Shown: in pieces, positions 25,362 to 35,298 of the stretch
Position numbering within the stretch: position 1 is the first letter of the stretch
Layout of the letters: every line of letters begins with the position of its first letter
Source of the DNA: Streptomyces sp. NBC_01298
GTDB lineage: Bacteria > Actinomycetota > Actinomycetes > Streptomycetales > Streptomycetaceae
DNA: 64,000 nucleotides
NCBI RefSeq assembly: GCF_035978755.1
Contig: NZ_CP108414.1
Location: 6,634,001 to 6,698,000 of the forward strand
Direction: 5' to 3'
Made by a program: the position numbers and the translations under genes
The notes under the pieces: generated by a model
What the model was told of the DNA's origin: nothing
Database searches by the model: none
The model's input: the letters and a program-made list of their open reading frames with translations, nothing else

Positions 25362-26966
25362 TCACCCCCGCCTCAGGACGCGGGAGGCGCCCGCCGCGAC
25401 CGTGGTGGCCAGGATCCAGCCCAGGATGACCAGGGCGGCCGTGCCCCACTGCCAGGCGCCCCGCAGAATCCACTGGTCCTGCTGGCCCAGGTCGACCACC
25501 GGCAGCAGCAGGTCCAGGGCGAACAGCACCGGGTTCCAGTCGGGGTGCTCCTCCGCCTTGAGCGGCGGGGGCTTGCCGTGCACCTCGAAGAGCACGGCCC
25601 CGGCCGCCCACAGCACGGCCATCCACAGCGCCGCGCGGCCCGGCCGGTAGCCGTAGACCACCGTCCAGTCCTGGAGGTGGCCCCACGCGCGCAGCGCCGG
25701 CGGCAGCGTCGCCCGCCGGCGCCGCTGTTTGGCCAGCAGCACCCCGCGGGCGTCCGAGTCCTCGCCGGAGGCCCGCAGGACCGCGGCGAGCCGCTCGTAC
25801 GGTTCCGGGGAGTACTCGGGGGTGGCCGCCTCGATCCACTCCAGCCGGCGGGCCGGCGGGAAATCGCCCCGGGGCGCGAGGTTCTCGTAGGCGAAGCCCT
25901 CGATGGACAGCCGGCCCGGGCGGGCCGGCCAGCTCGTGGCCGTGTCCACGAGCTTGACCACCCGCGAGCCCGACAGCACCACCCGCCCCAGCTCGGGGCG
26001 CTCGCCCACGAACCGCAGCTCCGGGGTGTGGATGCGGCGCAGCGAGACCTCCTGGTCCTCCGTGAGGGTGAACCGGGCCCCGTAGAAGTCCACGGCGTCC
26101 CCGAAGCGGCCGTCGTCCAGCCGCAGGCCGCCCCGGCATTCGAAGTGCTGCGCGGGTCGGCCCCGCAGCGGGGTGTGGCCCAGCCCGTAGGGGGGAGTGG
26201 AGGAGCCGGAGCCGCCCGAGACGTAGTCCAGGGCGATGGAGGTCAGGTAGAGCGTGCGCTCGACGGTGAGCTGCGGCGCGTTCAGCGCCCGCTTCCCGGC
26301 CGGATTGCTCAGGCGGGCCCCGCGCAGGCTCATCGAGACGCCGACCTTGGCGCCGCGCAGGCTCAGCTCCCCGTAGGTCTGGAGCAGCTCGCCCTGGAAG
26401 TCCTGGGCCACCGACATGCCGTCGGCGGCCAGGGCCCGTCCCTTGGCGTCGCGCCGCACCACCGCCTCGCTGATCAGCAGGTCGGTGCCGATCTGCGCGT
26501 CGGTCAGCCGGATCCCGCGCGCCACCCGGCAGCGCGCCAGGTGCAGATCGCCCTCGGTGTGCAGCCGGGCCGCGTCCAGCCGGGGTATCGCGCAGTTGAC
26601 CAGGCGCAGGGTGCCGAAGCGGGTCTCGGAGAGCTGCACCTCGCCGTCGAAGCGGCAGGACTGGAGCTCCACGTACGGGGTGACCGTGCCCCCGGAGAGG
26701 TCGAGGCGGCCCGTGATCCGTCCGCCGCGCAGCTTCAGGGAGGCCACCCGGCCCCGCACCGGGCCCGGCCCGTGGAGCAGCAGCAGGGCCACCACGGCCG
26801 CGCGGACGCTGCGCTCGGGGCCCCAGACCCGGTCGGCGTGCGGATCGTCCCGCTCGGCGGTGCGGGTGCTGAGATCGCAGACGCTGCCGGTCCGGTACGC
26901 GTCCCACATGAGCCGCTCGGGGCCCGTGAGATCCTCGGGTTCCCCGTCCGGGCGTGCTTCGGCCAT
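25362..26966 (-). CDS. Large membrane-anchored beta-helix-like protein (often annotated oxidoreductase)
   Basis: 534 aa from ATG 26966. Residues ~75-330 form a succession of short repeats with regularly spaced Leu/Phe and Arg (LKLRGGRITGRLDLSGG, VELQSCRFDGEVQLSETRF, LSLRGAKVGVSMSLRGARL), which suggests a pentapeptide-like right-handed beta-helix. The last ~110 residues hold two or three TM helices (ALWMAVLWAAGAVLFEV, TAALVILGWILATTVAAG). No nucleotide- or flavin-binding motif is visible, so the common oxidoreductase label looks unsupported. It is divergent from hisD. Confidence 0.75.
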   Translation of the reverse strand: MAEARPDGEPEDLTGPERLMWDAYRTGSVCDLSTRTAERDDPHADRVWGPERSVRAAVVALLLLHGPGPVRGRVASLKLRGGRITGRLDLSGGTVTPYVELQSCRFDGEVQLSETRFGTLRLVNCAIPRLDAARLHTEGDLHLARCRVARGIRLTDAQIGTDLLISEAVVRRDAKGRALAADGMSVAQDFQGELLQTYGELSLRGAKVGVSMSLRGARLSNPAGKRALNAPQLTVERTLYLTSIALDYVSGGSGSSTPPYGLGHTPLRGRPAQHFECRGGLRLDDGRFGDAVDFYGARFTLTEDQEVSLRRIHTPELRFVGERPELGRVVLSGSRVVKLVDTATSWPARPGRLSIEGFAYENLAPRGDFPPARRLEWIEAATPEYSPEPYERLAAVLRASGEDSDARGVLLAKQRRRRATLPPALRAWGHLQDWTVVYGYRPGRAALWMAVLWAAGAVLFEVHGKPPPLKAEEHPDWNPVLFALDLLLPVVDLGQQDQWILRGAWQWGTAALVILGWILATTVAAGASRVLRRG

Positions 26967-27057
26967 GGCGGCCCCCCTCCGCTCGTCCGCGCGGACACCA
27001 CCGCGCCTACCGGCAACGCTAGAGGGCCGCTGTGACATCGGAAAACGTCCGTGGCCT

Positions 27058-27074
27058 GTATCAGCCAGTGATAC
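27058..27074. promoter_or_regulatory. Inverted repeat upstream of hisD
   Basis: GTATCA-GCCAG-TGATAC, perfect 6-bp arms, centred ~49 bp before the hisD start in the divergent intergenic region. It is AT-richer than its surroundings and fits a dimeric repressor or activator site. Confidence 0.45.
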
Positions 27075-27102
27075 GGACGGACGGCGGCGTGAAACGGTCT
27101 GA

Positions 27103-27108
27103 GAGAAT
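27103..27108 (+). promoter_or_regulatory. Putative -10 (GAGAAT) of the his operon
   Basis: The hexamer ends 6 nt before GTG 27115, with no Shine-Dalgarno sequence between. This fits a leaderless his transcript and leaves no room for a leader-peptide attenuator. Confidence 0.45.
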
Positions 27109-27114
27109 TGGCGG

Positions 27115-28437
27115 GTGATCTCTCGTATCGACCTGCGCGGCAACACCCTCCCCGAGGGTGGCGCCCTGCGCGATCTGCTGCCCCGTGCCGAGTTCGACGT
27201 GGAAGCCGCCCTGGAGAAGGTGCGGCCCATCTGCGAGGACGTCCACCATCGTGGAACGGCGGCGCTGATCGAGTACGCGCGGAAGTTCGACGGGGTCGAG
27301 CTGGAGCAGGTCAGGGTGCCCGCCGAGGCCCTCAAGACCGCCCTCGACGAGCTCGACCCGGCCGTCCGCGCCGCCCTGGAGGAGTCGATCCGGCGCGCCC
27401 GGATCGTGCACCGCAGCCAGCGCCGGTCCGAGCACGTCACCCAGGTGGTCCCCGGCGGCACGGTGACCGAGAAGTGGGTGCCGGTGGAGCGCGTGGGGCT
27501 GTACGCCCCGGGCGGCCGTTCGGTGTACCCGTCCTCCGTCGTCATGAACGTGGTCCCGGCCCAGGAGGCGGGCGTCGAGTCCATCGCGCTCGCGTCCCCG
27601 CCGCAGAAGGAATTCGACGGTCTGCCGCACCCGACGATCCTCGCCGCGTGCGCGCTGCTCGGCGTGGACGAGGTGTACGCGGCCGGCGGCGCCCAGGCCG
27701 TCGCGATGTTCGCGTACGGGACGGAAGACTGCCCGCCCGCCAACATGGTGACCGGCCCCGGCAACATCTGGGTCGCCGCCGCCAAGCGCTACTTCACCGG
27801 CAAGATCGGCATCGACACCGAGGCCGGCCCCACCGAGATCGCGGTCCTCGCGGACTCCACGGCCGACCCGGTGCACGTCGCCGCCGACCTGATCAGCCAG
27901 GCCGAGCACGACCCGCTGGCCGCCGCCGTACTGGTGACGGACTCCGAGGAGCTCGCGGTCGCCGTCGAGAAGGAGCTGGAGCCGCAGGTCGCGGCCACCA
28001 AGCACATCGAGGACCGGATCAAGCCCGCGCTGGCCGGCCGCCAGTCCGCGATCGTGCTGGTCGACAGCCTGGAGGACGGCCTCAAGGTCGTCGACGCGTA
28101 CGGCGCCGAGCACCTGGAGATCCAGACGGCCGACGCGGCCGCCTGGGCTGCCCGCGTGCGCAACGCCGGAGCGGTCTTCGTCGGCCCGTGGTCCCCGGTC
28201 TCGCTCGGCGACTACTGCGCCGGCTCCAACCACGTGCTGCCCACCGGCGGCTGCGCCTGCCACTCCTCGGGCCTGTCCGTGCAGTCCTTCCTGCGCGGCA
28301 TCCACATCGTGGACTACACGCGCGACGCCCTCGCCGAGGTCACCCACCACGTGGTGACCCTGGCCGAAGCCGAGGACCTGCCCGCGCACGGCGCGGCTCT
28401 GAAGGCACGATTCGGTTGGAAGGTTCCGCAGGCATGA
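27115..28437 (+). CDS. hisD: Histidinol dehydrogenase
   Basis: 440 aa, normal length. Family blocks include [51 protein letters not shown], the zinc-site region [11 protein letters not shown] and [18 protein letters not shown]. It catalyses the last two steps of histidine synthesis, L-histidinol to L-histidine, with NAD+. It is the first gene of the his operon, and its stop overlaps the hisC start (ATGA). Confidence 0.97.
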   Translation: MISRIDLRGNTLPEGGALRDLLPRAEFDVEAALEKVRPICEDVHHRGTAALIEYARKFDGVELEQVRVPAEALKTALDELDPAVRAALEESIRRARIVHRSQRRSEHVTQVVPGGTVTEKWVPVERVGLYAPGGRSVYPSSVVMNVVPAQEAGVESIALASPPQKEFDGLPHPTILAACALLGVDEVYAAGGAQAVAMFAYGTEDCPPANMVTGPGNIWVAAAKRYFTGKIGIDTEAGPTEIAVLADSTADPVHVAADLISQAEHDPLAAAVLVTDSEELAVAVEKELEPQVAATKHIEDRIKPALAGRQSAIVLVDSLEDGLKVVDAYGAEHLEIQTADAAAWAARVRNAGAVFVGPWSPVSLGDYCAGSNHVLPTGGCACHSSGLSVQSFLRGIHIVDYTRDALAEVTHHVVTLAEAEDLPAHGAALKARFGWKVPQA

Positions 28438-29549
28438 CCCGCACCATCGGTATCGACGACCTCCCCATCCGGGACGAGCTGCGCGGCAAGACCCCGTACG
28501 GCGCCCCGCAGCTGGACGTGCCCGTCCAGCTCAACACCAACGAGAACCCGTACGGGCTGCCCGAGCCGCTCGTCGCGCGCATCGCCGAGCGCGTCGCGGA
28601 GGCCGCCCGCACCCTCAACCGGTACCCCGACCGGGACGCCGTCGAGCTGCGCACCGAGCTCGCCGCCTACCTCACCCGTACCGGCAAGCACCCGGTCGCG
28701 CGCGAGAACGTATGGGCCGCCAACGGCTCCAACGAGGTCCTCCAGCAGCTGCTGCAGACCTTCGGCGGGCCCGGCCGCACCGCGATCGGCTTCGAGCCCT
28801 CGTACTCGATGCACGCGCTGATCGCGCGCGGTACCGGGACCGACTGGATCTCCGGTCCGCGCAACGAGGACTTCACCATCGACGTGGCGGCGGCCGAGCA
28901 GGCCATCGCCGAGCACGCCCCCGACGTCGTCTTCATCACCTCGCCCAACAACCCCACGGGCACCGCGGTCGGGGCCGAGACGGTCCTGGCCCTCTACGAG
29001 GCGGCGCAGGCGGCCAAGCCCTCGCTCGTCATCGTGGACGAGGCCTACGTGGAGTTCAGCCACCGCGACTCGCTGCTGCCGCTCATCGAGGGCCGCCCGA
29101 ACCTGGTGGTCTCCCGGACCATGTCCAAGGCCTTCGGCGCCGCGGGCCTGCGCCTGGGCTACCTGGCCGCGCACCCCGCCGTGGTCGACGCCGTACAGCT
29201 CGTACGCCTGCCGTACCACCTGTCGGCCGTCACCCAGGCGACCGCGCTGGCCGCCCTGGAATTCACCGACACCCTGCTCGGCTACGTCGAGCAGCTCAAG
29301 GCCGAGCGCGACCGCCTGGTCACCGAGCTGCGGGGGATCGGCTTCGAGGTCACCGACTCCGACTCGAACTTCGTACAGTTCGGCCGGTTCGAGAACTCCC
29401 ACACCGCCTGGCAGAAGATCCTCGACCAGGGCGTCCTGGTCCGGGACAACGGCGTACCGGGATGGCTGCGGGTCACCGCGGGCACCCCGGCCGAGAACGA
29501 CGCGTTCCTGGAAGCGGTTCGCGCACTGAACAAGGAGCAGCACGCATGA
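28434..29549 (+). CDS. hisC: Histidinol-phosphate aminotransferase
   Basis: 371 aa. ATG 28434 overlaps the hisD stop. The frame is open far upstream, but only as a shadow of his[12 protein letters not shown], the aromatic-rich ring region, [18 protein letters not shown] and the PLP-lysine motif [17 protein letters not shown] identify a class I/II aminotransferase of the HisC group. It converts imidazole-acetol phosphate to histidinol phosphate. It is followed by hisB with a 4-base overlap. Confidence 0.97.
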   Translation: MTRTIGIDDLPIRDELRGKTPYGAPQLDVPVQLNTNENPYGLPEPLVARIAERVAEAARTLNRYPDRDAVELRTELAAYLTRTGKHPVARENVWAANGSNEVLQQLLQTFGGPGRTAIGFEPSYSMHALIARGTGTDWISGPRNEDFTIDVAAAEQAIAEHAPDVVFITSPNNPTGTAVGAETVLALYEAAQAAKPSLVIVDEAYVEFSHRDSLLPLIEGRPNLVVSRTMSKAFGAAGLRLGYLAAHPAVVDAVQLVRLPYHLSAVTQATALAALEFTDTLLGYVEQLKAERDRLVTELRGIGFEVTDSDSNFVQFGRFENSHTAWQKILDQGVLVRDNGVPGWLRVTAGTPAENDAFLEAVRALNKEQHA

Positions 29550-30139
29550 GCCGCATCGGACGGGTCGAACGGACCACCAAGGAGACCTCGGTCCTCGTCG
29601 AGATAAACCTCGACGGCACCGGCAAGGTCGACGTCTCGACGGGCGTGGGCTTCTACGACCACATGCTCGACCAGCTCGGCCGCCACGGCCTCTTCGACCT
29701 CACGGTCAAGACCGAGGGCGACCTGCACATCGACAGCCACCACACGATCGAGGACAGCGCCCTCGCGCTGGGCGCCGCCTTCAAGCAGGCCCTCGGCGAC
29801 AAGGTCGGCATCTACCGCTTCGGCAACTGCACCGTGCCGCTCGACGAGTCCCTCGCCCAGGTGACCGTCGACCTGTCCGGCCGCCCGTACCTCGTGCACA
29901 CCGAGCCCGAGAACATGGCGCCGATGATCGGCTCGTACGACACGACGATGACCCGGCACATCTTCGAGTCCTTCGTCGCGCAGGCCCAGATCGCCCTGCA
30001 CATCCACGTGCCGTACGGCCGCAACGCCCACCACATCGTGGAGTGCCAGTTCAAGGCGCTGGCCAGGGCCCTGCGCTACGCCGCCGAGTTCGACCCGCGC
30101 GCCGCCGGGATCCTGCCCTCCACGAAGGGCGCCCTCTAG
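29546..30139 (+). CDS. hisB: Imidazoleglycerol-phosphate dehydratase
   Basis: 197 aa, the monofunctional actinobacterial form without the phosphatase domain. The paired metal-binding motifs are DSHHTIED (~70) and GRNAHHIVE (~165), with [12 protein letters not shown] between the N-terminal strands. It dehydrates imidazoleglycerol phosphate to imidazole-acetol phosphate using Mn. The ATG overlaps the hisC stop. Confidence 0.97.
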   Translation: MSRIGRVERTTKETSVLVEINLDGTGKVDVSTGVGFYDHMLDQLGRHGLFDLTVKTEGDLHIDSHHTIEDSALALGAAFKQALGDKVGIYRFGNCTVPLDESLAQVTVDLSGRPYLVHTEPENMAPMIGSYDTTMTRHIFESFVAQAQIALHIHVPYGRNAHHIVECQFKALARALRYAAEFDPRAAGILPSTKGAL

Positions 30140-30140
30140 C

Positions 30141-30308
30141 GTGAACGGGCTCAACACGATCCTGATCGTCCTCGGCCTGTTCCTGGCCGGCGGCGTCTAC
30201 TCCTTCAAGAAGCAGGAGATGCCGGCGTCGGTGATCATCCTGCTCGCCATCGGCTCCGTGATGTGCCTGGTCGCCGGAGTGCTGCGGATCCAGGGAATTT
30301 GGGAGTGA
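30141..30308 (+). CDS. 55-aa membrane protein inside the his operon
   Basis: GTG 30141 begins one base after the hisB stop, and the TGA at 30306 sits two bases before the hisH ATG. The protein has two TM helices ([17 protein letters not shown] and [18 protein letters not shown]) joined by a short charged turn KKQEMPAS. The tight packing between hisB and hisH, with no spare bases, argues for a real translated gene. The family and function are not known to me. It is not one of the biosynthetic enzymes. Confidence 0.75.
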   Translation: MNGLNTILIVLGLFLAGGVYSFKKQEMPASVIILLAIGSVMCLVAGVLRIQGIWE

Positions 30309-30310
30309 GC

Positions 30311-30955
30311 ATGTCGACCCCCACCAAGAAGGTCGTGGTCTTCGACTACGGCTTCGGCAACGTCCGCTCCGCCGAGCGCGCTCTGGCGCGCGCCGGCGCG
30401 GACGTGGAGATCACCCGCGACTACGACAAGGCCATGGACGCCGACGGACTCCTCGTCCCCGGCGTCGGAGCCTTCTCCGCCTGCATGCAGGGGCTCAAGG
30501 ACGCGCGCGGCGACTGGATCATCGGCCGCCGGCTCTCCGGCGGCCGTCCGGTCATGGGCATCTGCGTCGGCATGCAGATCCTCTTCGAGCGCGGCATCGA
30601 GCACGGCGTGGAGACCGAAGGGCTCGACGAGTGGCCCGGCACGGTCGGCCCGCTGCAGGCCCCGATCGTCCCCCACATGGGCTGGAACACCGTGGACGCG
30701 CCGGCCGACAGCCAGGCCTTCGCCGGCCTGGACGAGGACGCCCGCTTCTACTTCGTGCACTCCTACGCGGCCCACGACTGGTCGCTGGAAGTCACCAACC
30801 CGCTGATCAAGGCGCCCAAGGTCACCTGGGCCACGCACGGCGAGCGGTTCGTCGCGGCGGTGGAGAACGGGGCCCTGTGGGCCACCCAGTTCCACCCCGA
30901 GAAGTCCGGGGACGCCGGCGCCCAGCTCCTCACCAACTGGATCGAGACCCTGTGA
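30311..30955 (+). CDS. hisH: Imidazole glycerol phosphate synthase, glutaminase subunit
   Basis: 214 aa from ATG 30311; in-frame GTG 30305 would overlap the small protein's stop. It is a class I glutamine amidotransferase with oxyanion loop [11 protein letters not shown], nucleophile Cys in MGICVGMQ and the His/Glu pair in QFHPEKSG. It supplies ammonia to HisF to form IGP and AICAR. The stop overlaps the next ATG. Confidence 0.96.
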   Translation: MSTPTKKVVVFDYGFGNVRSAERALARAGADVEITRDYDKAMDADGLLVPGVGAFSACMQGLKDARGDWIIGRRLSGGRPVMGICVGMQILFERGIEHGVETEGLDEWPGTVGPLQAPIVPHMGWNTVDAPADSQAFAGLDEDARFYFVHSYAAHDWSLEVTNPLIKAPKVTWATHGERFVAAVENGALWATQFHPEKSGDAGAQLLTNWIETL

Positions 30956-31689
30956 TGACGACGTCGAAGAAGCTCGAACTGCTCCCCGCCGTCGACGTCC
31001 GCGACGGCCAGGCCGTCCGCCTCGTGCACGGCGTCTCCGGCAGCGAGACCTCCTACGGCTCCCCGCTCCAGGCCGCCCTGGCCTGGCAGGCCTCCGGCGC
31101 CGAATGGCTGCACCTGGTCGACCTGGACGCCGCCTTCGGCACCGGCGACAACCGCGCGCTCGTCGCCGAGATCACCGGCGCCATGGACATCAAGGTCGAA
31201 CTGTCCGGCGGCATCCGCGACGACGCCACGCTCGCCGCGGCCCTCGCCACCGGCTGCACCCGCGTCAACCTCGGCACCGCCGCCCTGGAGACCCCCGAGT
31301 GGGCCGCCAAGGCCATCGCCGAGCACGGCGACAAGATCGCGGTGGGCCTCGACGTACGCGGCACCACCCTCAAGGGCCGCGGCTGGACCAGCGAGGGCGG
31401 GGACCTCTACGAGACCCTCGCGCGCCTGGACTCCGAGGGCTGCGCCCGGTACGTCGTCACCGACATCGGCAAGGACGGCACCCTCACCGGCCCCAACCTG
31501 GAGCTGCTGAAGAACGTCTGCGCCGCCACCGACCGGCCCGTCGTGGCCTCCGGCGGCATCTCCTCCCTCGACGACCTGCGCGCGCTGGCCGGGCTCGTCG
31601 GGGCCGGCGTCGAGGGCGCCATCGTAGGCAAGGCCCTGTACGCCAAGGCGTTCACGCTCGAAGAAGCCCTGAAGGTGGTCTCCGCATGA
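30955..31689 (+). CDS. priA: Phosphoribosyl isomerase A, bifunctional HisA/TrpF
   Basis: 244 aa. ATG 30955 is the in-frame start overlapping the hisH stop; GTG one codon earlier is also possible. It is a beta/alpha barrel with catalytic Asp residues in [15 protein letters not shown] and [14 protein letters not shown]. The loop [20 protein letters not shown] is the PriA-type Arg/Trp loop. PriA enzymes of actinomycetes isomerise both ProFAR (histidine) and phosphoribosyl-anthranilate (tryptophan). No trpF accompanies the trp genes in this window, which agrees with dual function. Dual activity is inferred from family knowledge. Confidence 0.93.
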   Translation: MTTSKKLELLPAVDVRDGQAVRLVHGVSGSETSYGSPLQAALAWQASGAEWLHLVDLDAAFGTGDNRALVAEITGAMDIKVELSGGIRDDATLAAALATGCTRVNLGTAALETPEWAAKAIAEHGDKIAVGLDVRGTTLKGRGWTSEGGDLYETLARLDSEGCARYVVTDIGKDGTLTGPNLELLKNVCAATDRPVVASGGISSLDDLRALAGLVGAGVEGAIVGKALYAKAFTLEEALKVVSA

Positions 31690-32126
31690 GTTCCGACAAC
31701 GGTTCCGCGCACACGTCCGCGAACAGTTCCACGAGCCCTTTCGAGGGCCGGCGCATCTCTTCCGGCGGCGCCTACGAGGACGTGCTCGGCTACTCCCGCG
31801 CCGTCCAGCTCCCCAACGGGCTGGTCCTGGTCTCGGGCTGCACCGGAGCCGACGCGGGCGGCCCGTACGACCAGACGAAGAAGGCCTTCTCCGTGGCCTT
31901 CAACGCGCTGGAGCAGGCCGGGCTCGGCCCCGAGCACGTGGTCCGCACCCGCCTCTACCTCACGCACGCCCGTGACGTGGACGAGGTCGGCCGCGCGCAC
32001 AGCGAGCTCTTCGACAAGATCCGCCCCGCCTCGACGCTGATCATCGTCAACGGGTTCGTGGACCCCAGCATGGTCGTCGAGGTGGAGGTCGAGGCCTTCG
32101 GCCCCGTCGCCGGAGGCTCCGCATGA
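31686..32126 (+). CDS. RidA/YjgF-family protein in the his operon
   Basis: 146 aa. ATG 31686 overlaps the priA stop, and its own stop overlaps the hisF start. The Ser/Asn-rich head of ~20 residues is followed by a full YjgF fold ([52 protein letters not shown]). The Arg of the archetypal deaminase motif (PARS) appears replaced (PAST), so enamine/imine deaminase activity is uncertain. It may bind or detoxify a reactive pathway intermediate. Confidence 0.87.
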   Translation: MSSDNGSAHTSANSSTSPFEGRRISSGGAYEDVLGYSRAVQLPNGLVLVSGCTGADAGGPYDQTKKAFSVAFNALEQAGLGPEHVVRTRLYLTHARDVDEVGRAHSELFDKIRPASTLIIVNGFVDPSMVVEVEVEAFGPVAGGSA

Positions 32127-32878
32127 CCCTCGCCGTACGGGTGATCCCCTGCCTGGACGTGGACAACGGCCGGGTCGTCAAGGGCGTCAACTTCCAGAAC
32201 CTGCGCGACGCCGGCGACCCCGTCGAGATGGCCAAGCTCTACGACGCCGAAGGCGCCGACGAGCTGACCTTCCTCGACATCACCGCGTCCTCCGGCAACC
32301 GGGAGACCACCTACGACGTGGTGCGCCGCACCGCCGAGCAGGTCTTCATCCCGCTGACCGTCGGCGGCGGCGTCCGCACCGCGGACGACGTGGACAAGCT
32401 GCTGCGGGCCGGCGCCGACAAGGTCGGCGTGAACACCGCCGCCATCGCCCGGCCCGAGCTCATCCAGGAGATCGCCGAGCGCTTCGGCCGGCAGGTGCTG
32501 GTGCTGTCCGTGGACGCCCGCCGCACCGCCTCCGGCTCCTTCGAGGTGACCACCCACGGCGGCCGGCAGAGCGCCGGCATCGACGCCGTCGAGTGGGCGC
32601 ACCGGGCGGCCGAGCTGGGCGCCGGGGAAATCCTGTTGAACTCGATGGACGCGGACGGTACCAAGGACGGCTACGACACCGAGATGATCGCGGCCGTGCG
32701 CAAGCACGTCACGGTCCCGGTGATCGCCTCGGGCGGCGCGGGCAGGCTCGCGCACTTCCCGCCGGCGATCGCGGCGGGCGCCGACGCGGTGCTCGCGGCG
32801 TCGGTGTTCCACTTCGGAGACCTGCGCATCGGGCAGGTCAAGGACGCACTGAGGGAAGCGGGCCACCCGGTCCGCTGA
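32123..32878 (+). CDS. hisF: Imidazole glycerol phosphate synthase, cyclase subunit
   Basis: 251 aa. ATG 32123 overlaps the ridA-like stop. Catalytic Asp residues lie in [15 protein letters not shown] and [13 protein letters not shown], and the phosphate loops are [10 protein letters not shown] and ASGGAGRL. It pairs with HisH to make imidazole glycerol phosphate. It ends the tight part of the operon. Confidence 0.97.
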   Translation: MTLAVRVIPCLDVDNGRVVKGVNFQNLRDAGDPVEMAKLYDAEGADELTFLDITASSGNRETTYDVVRRTAEQVFIPLTVGGGVRTADDVDKLLRAGADKVGVNTAAIARPELIQEIAERFGRQVLVLSVDARRTASGSFEVTTHGGRQSAGIDAVEWAHRAAELGAGEILLNSMDADGTKDGYDTEMIAAVRKHVTVPVIASGGAGRLAHFPPAIAAGADAVLAASVFHFGDLRIGQVKDALREAGHPVR

Positions 32879-32906
32879 GGTTCGCTTCGCCCGTGGGGGG
32901 CTTGTC

Positions 32907-34133
32907 GTGAACGGGAACGTCTGGCGGGACGCCAATGTCCTGCGCTGGCTGGCCGCCTACGGGGCTTCGCTCGTCGGGGACGGGGTCTACTTCCTCGCCC
33001 TCGGCTGGGCGGCCGCCCAGAGCGCCGGCCCGGCCGAGGTCGGCCTGGTCATGGCGGTCGGCGCGATACCGAGGGCGCTGCTGATGCTGGGCGGCGGGGT
33101 GGTCGCCGACCGCTTCGGGCCCCGGCTGGTGGTCATCTCCTCCGACGCGGTGCGCTGCGCCGTCGTCCTGGGACTGGCGCTCGCCTTGGCCCTCGGCTCC
33201 CCGGGCCTGTGGGTCCTGGTGCTCGTCGCGCTGGTCTTCGGCATCGTGGACGCCCTGTTCATGCCGGCCGTCGGCGCGCTGCCGCCGCGGATCGCGGGGC
33301 CCGGCCAGCTGGTACGGGTCCAGGGGCTGCGCAGCCTCGCCGAACGCGTCGGGCACACCGCCGGGCCGCCGGTGGCGGGGCTGGCGATGGGGCTGGGCGG
33401 GCCGGCGTCGGCCTTCGCGGTGGCTTCGGCGCTGTTCGGGGTCTCGCTGGTGCTGCTGGTGGCGGTACGGATCGCCCCGCTGCCGGCTCCCGCGGAGCCC
33501 GCCGCGGCCGCCGCCCCCCAGACCCCTTGGCGGCAGCTCCGCTCGGGGCTCGGCTACATCCGGCGGCACGGGCTGATAGGCCCCCTGGTGCTGTCGGGAG
33601 CGCTGAGCCAGCTCGGCACCTCCGCGCCGATGACGCTGGGGCTGATCCTCGTCTCCGAGGAGCGCGGCTGGGGACCGGCCGGGGTCGGCTGGATCATCGG
33701 CGGGATGGGTGTGGGCGCGGCGTCGAGCGCGCTGGTGCTCACCCTGATCCCGAGGTTCCCCCGGGCCGGGGCGATCCAGAACCTCACCCTGATCATCGGC
33801 TCCGCGGGCATCGGCGGGCTGGTGCTGGCCCCGAACCTGCCGTTGGCGGTGGGACTGGCGGTGCTGACCGGCCTGGTCTGCGGGATCTGCGGCGGCCTGG
33901 CCATCGCCCTCATCCAGACGGCCACGGACCCCTCGTACCTGGGACGGGTCAGCTCCGTGATGGCCTTCACGGCGGTCGGCCTGGCCCCGCTGGCCTATCC
34001 CGTCTTCGGCTTCGCGGCGGACGCGTGGGGCGTGACCCCGGTCTTCCTGGCGGGGGCGGCGGTGAGCATGGCGGGCGCGATCGTAGGAACCTCGGCCCCC
34101 GCGGTCCGCCGCGCGGAACTGGCCTTCGCCTGA
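32907..34133 (+). CDS. MFS transporter
   Basis: 408 aa from GTG 32907, 28 bp after hisF with a purine-rich GTGGGGGG upstream. About 11-12 hydrophobic helices; GVVADRFGPRLVVIS is the loop 2-3 MFS signature. It looks like a drug/metabolite efflux permease of the DHA-type. It may be co-transcribed with the his genes. The substrate is unknown. It is convergent with the following gene. Confidence 0.88.
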   Translation: MNGNVWRDANVLRWLAAYGASLVGDGVYFLALGWAAAQSAGPAEVGLVMAVGAIPRALLMLGGGVVADRFGPRLVVISSDAVRCAVVLGLALALALGSPGLWVLVLVALVFGIVDALFMPAVGALPPRIAGPGQLVRVQGLRSLAERVGHTAGPPVAGLAMGLGGPASAFAVASALFGVSLVLLVAVRIAPLPAPAEPAAAAAPQTPWRQLRSGLGYIRRHGLIGPLVLSGALSQLGTSAPMTLGLILVSEERGWGPAGVGWIIGGMGVGAASSALVLTLIPRFPRAGAIQNLTLIIGSAGIGGLVLAPNLPLAVGLAVLTGLVCGICGGLAIALIQTATDPSYLGRVSSVMAFTAVGLAPLAYPVFGFAADAWGVTPVFLAGAAVSMAGAIVGTSAPAVRRAELAFA

Positions 34134-34161
34134 GCCCCGCCCCTTCTTCGGCGGGCGGGCC

Positions 34162-34794
34162 TCACATGCCCAGGCGGGCCACCGTGAGCTTCGCGATGGC
34201 TTCCTTCGGGCCGTCCAGTTCCACCGCGGCGGCGTCCTGACGGCCGAAGCAGAACAGGGTCAGCTCGCCCGGCTCGCCCGTGACCGTCACCACCGGCGCG
34301 CCCTTGTGCGCCACCGCCGTCTGGCCGTTCGGGCGGCGCAGGACCAGGCCCACCGGGGAGCGGCGGCCCGTCAGACGGGACAGCTTCTCCAGGCGGGACC
34401 ACAGGGAGTCGGAGAAGACCGGGTCCAGGACGCGCGGGGACCAGTCCGGCTGGGCGCGGCGGACGTCCTCGGAGTGGACGTAGAACTCCACCGCGTTCGC
34501 CAGCTCGTCGATCTGCTTCAGCGAGTAGAGGGACATCTTCGGCGGGCCCGTGCGGATCAGCTGGATGAGTTCCTCGTACGGCTTGGCCCCGTACTCCGCC
34601 ATCGCCTTGTCCAGGCGGGCCTTCAGCGCGTTCAGCAGCAGTCCGCCCGCCGCGTCCGGGCGACGCTCCCGGACCACCACGTGCGCGGCGAGCTCCCGCG
34701 TCCGCCAGCCTTCGCACAGCGTCGGCGCCTCCGGGCCCGCGGACTCCAACAGGTCGGCCAGCAGCAGTCGTTCACGCTTCGCATGGGTAGACAT
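34162..34794 (-). CDS. TIGR03085-family metal-binding (DinB-like) protein
   Basis: 210 aa from ATG 34794. [43 protein letters not shown] is the N-terminal mycothiol-isomerase/DinB-like helical bundle, with His in AAHV and HSED as likely metal ligands. The C-terminal half has a beta-rich domain ([21 protein letters not shown]). The name comes from a HMM family with no established activity; thiol-dependent transfer or isomerisation is only a family-level guess. It is divergent from hisI. Confidence 0.83.
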   Translation of the reverse strand: MSTHAKRERLLLADLLESAGPEAPTLCEGWRTRELAAHVVVRERRPDAAGGLLLNALKARLDKAMAEYGAKPYEELIQLIRTGPPKMSLYSLKQIDELANAVEFYVHSEDVRRAQPDWSPRVLDPVFSDSLWSRLEKLSRLTGRRSPVGLVLRRPNGQTAVAHKGAPVVTVTGEPGELTLFCFGRQDAAAVELDGPKEAIAKLTVARLGM

Positions 34795-34874
34795 GCGGGC
34801 CAGCCTACGGCTGGAACCCGTCCCGTGCCTGCCCATCAGGCGGACAGGGATCCTTGATCGTCCCCCGGGCCCGG

Positions 34875-34880
34875 CACAAT
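34875..34880 (+). promoter_or_regulatory. Putative -10 (CACAAT) of the hisI-trpE unit
   Basis: The hexamer ends 6 nt before ATG 34887 and no ribosome site is present. It resembles the other probable leaderless starts in this window. Confidence 0.4.
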
Positions 34881-34886
34881 GGCTCC

Positions 34887-35267
34887 ATGAGTACGTCCTC
34901 CCTCGATCCCGCCATCGCCGCCCGCCTCAAGCGCTCCGCCGACGGCCTGGTCCCGGCCATCGCCCAGCAGTACGACACCGGCGAGGTGCTCATGCTCGGC
35001 TGGATGGACGACGAGGCCCTGCACCTCACCCTGACCACCGGCCGGTGCACGTACTGGTCGCGCAGCCGTCAGGAGTACTGGGTCAAGGGCGACACTTCCG
35101 GCCACTTCCAGCACGTGAAGTCCGTCGCGCTCGACTGCGACGCCGACACCGTGCTCGTCCAGGTGGACCAGGTCGGCGCGGCCTGCCACACCGGTGCCCG
35201 GACGTGTTTCGATGCCGACGTCCTCCCCCTGGCCGGTCCCTCCGGCCCCACCGCCGAAGCCGAATAG
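34887..35267 (+). CDS. hisI: Phosphoribosyl-AMP cyclohydrolase
   Basis: 126 aa, single-domain HisI without the HisE pyrophosphatase. [30 protein letters not shown] and the metal site [27 protein letters not shown] are all present. It opens the ring of phosphoribosyl-AMP in the third step of histidine synthesis. It lies 31 bp before trpE and is probably co-transcribed, linking histidine and tryptophan genes. Confidence 0.96.
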   Translation: MSTSSLDPAIAARLKRSADGLVPAIAQQYDTGEVLMLGWMDDEALHLTLTTGRCTYWSRSRQEYWVKGDTSGHFQHVKSVALDCDADTVLVQVDQVGAACHTGARTCFDADVLPLAGPSGPTAEAE

Positions 35268-35298
35268 CCGAAGCCGATCACGAGTAAGGTCCCACGCC

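Noticed and set aside
27108..28433. 813-codon frame fusing an upstream part to hisC
   Set aside because: The upstream part is a shadow of hisD in another frame; the hisC start is fixed by the ATGA overlap at 28434.
34134..34160. Terminator between the MFS and TIGR03085 genes
   Set aside because: Only a short imperfect GC stem can be drawn in the 28-bp gap; too weak to annotate.
35268..35298. trp leader peptide/attenuator before trpE
   Set aside because: Only 31 bp separate hisI and trpE; no short Trp-rich frame or hairpin pair fits.
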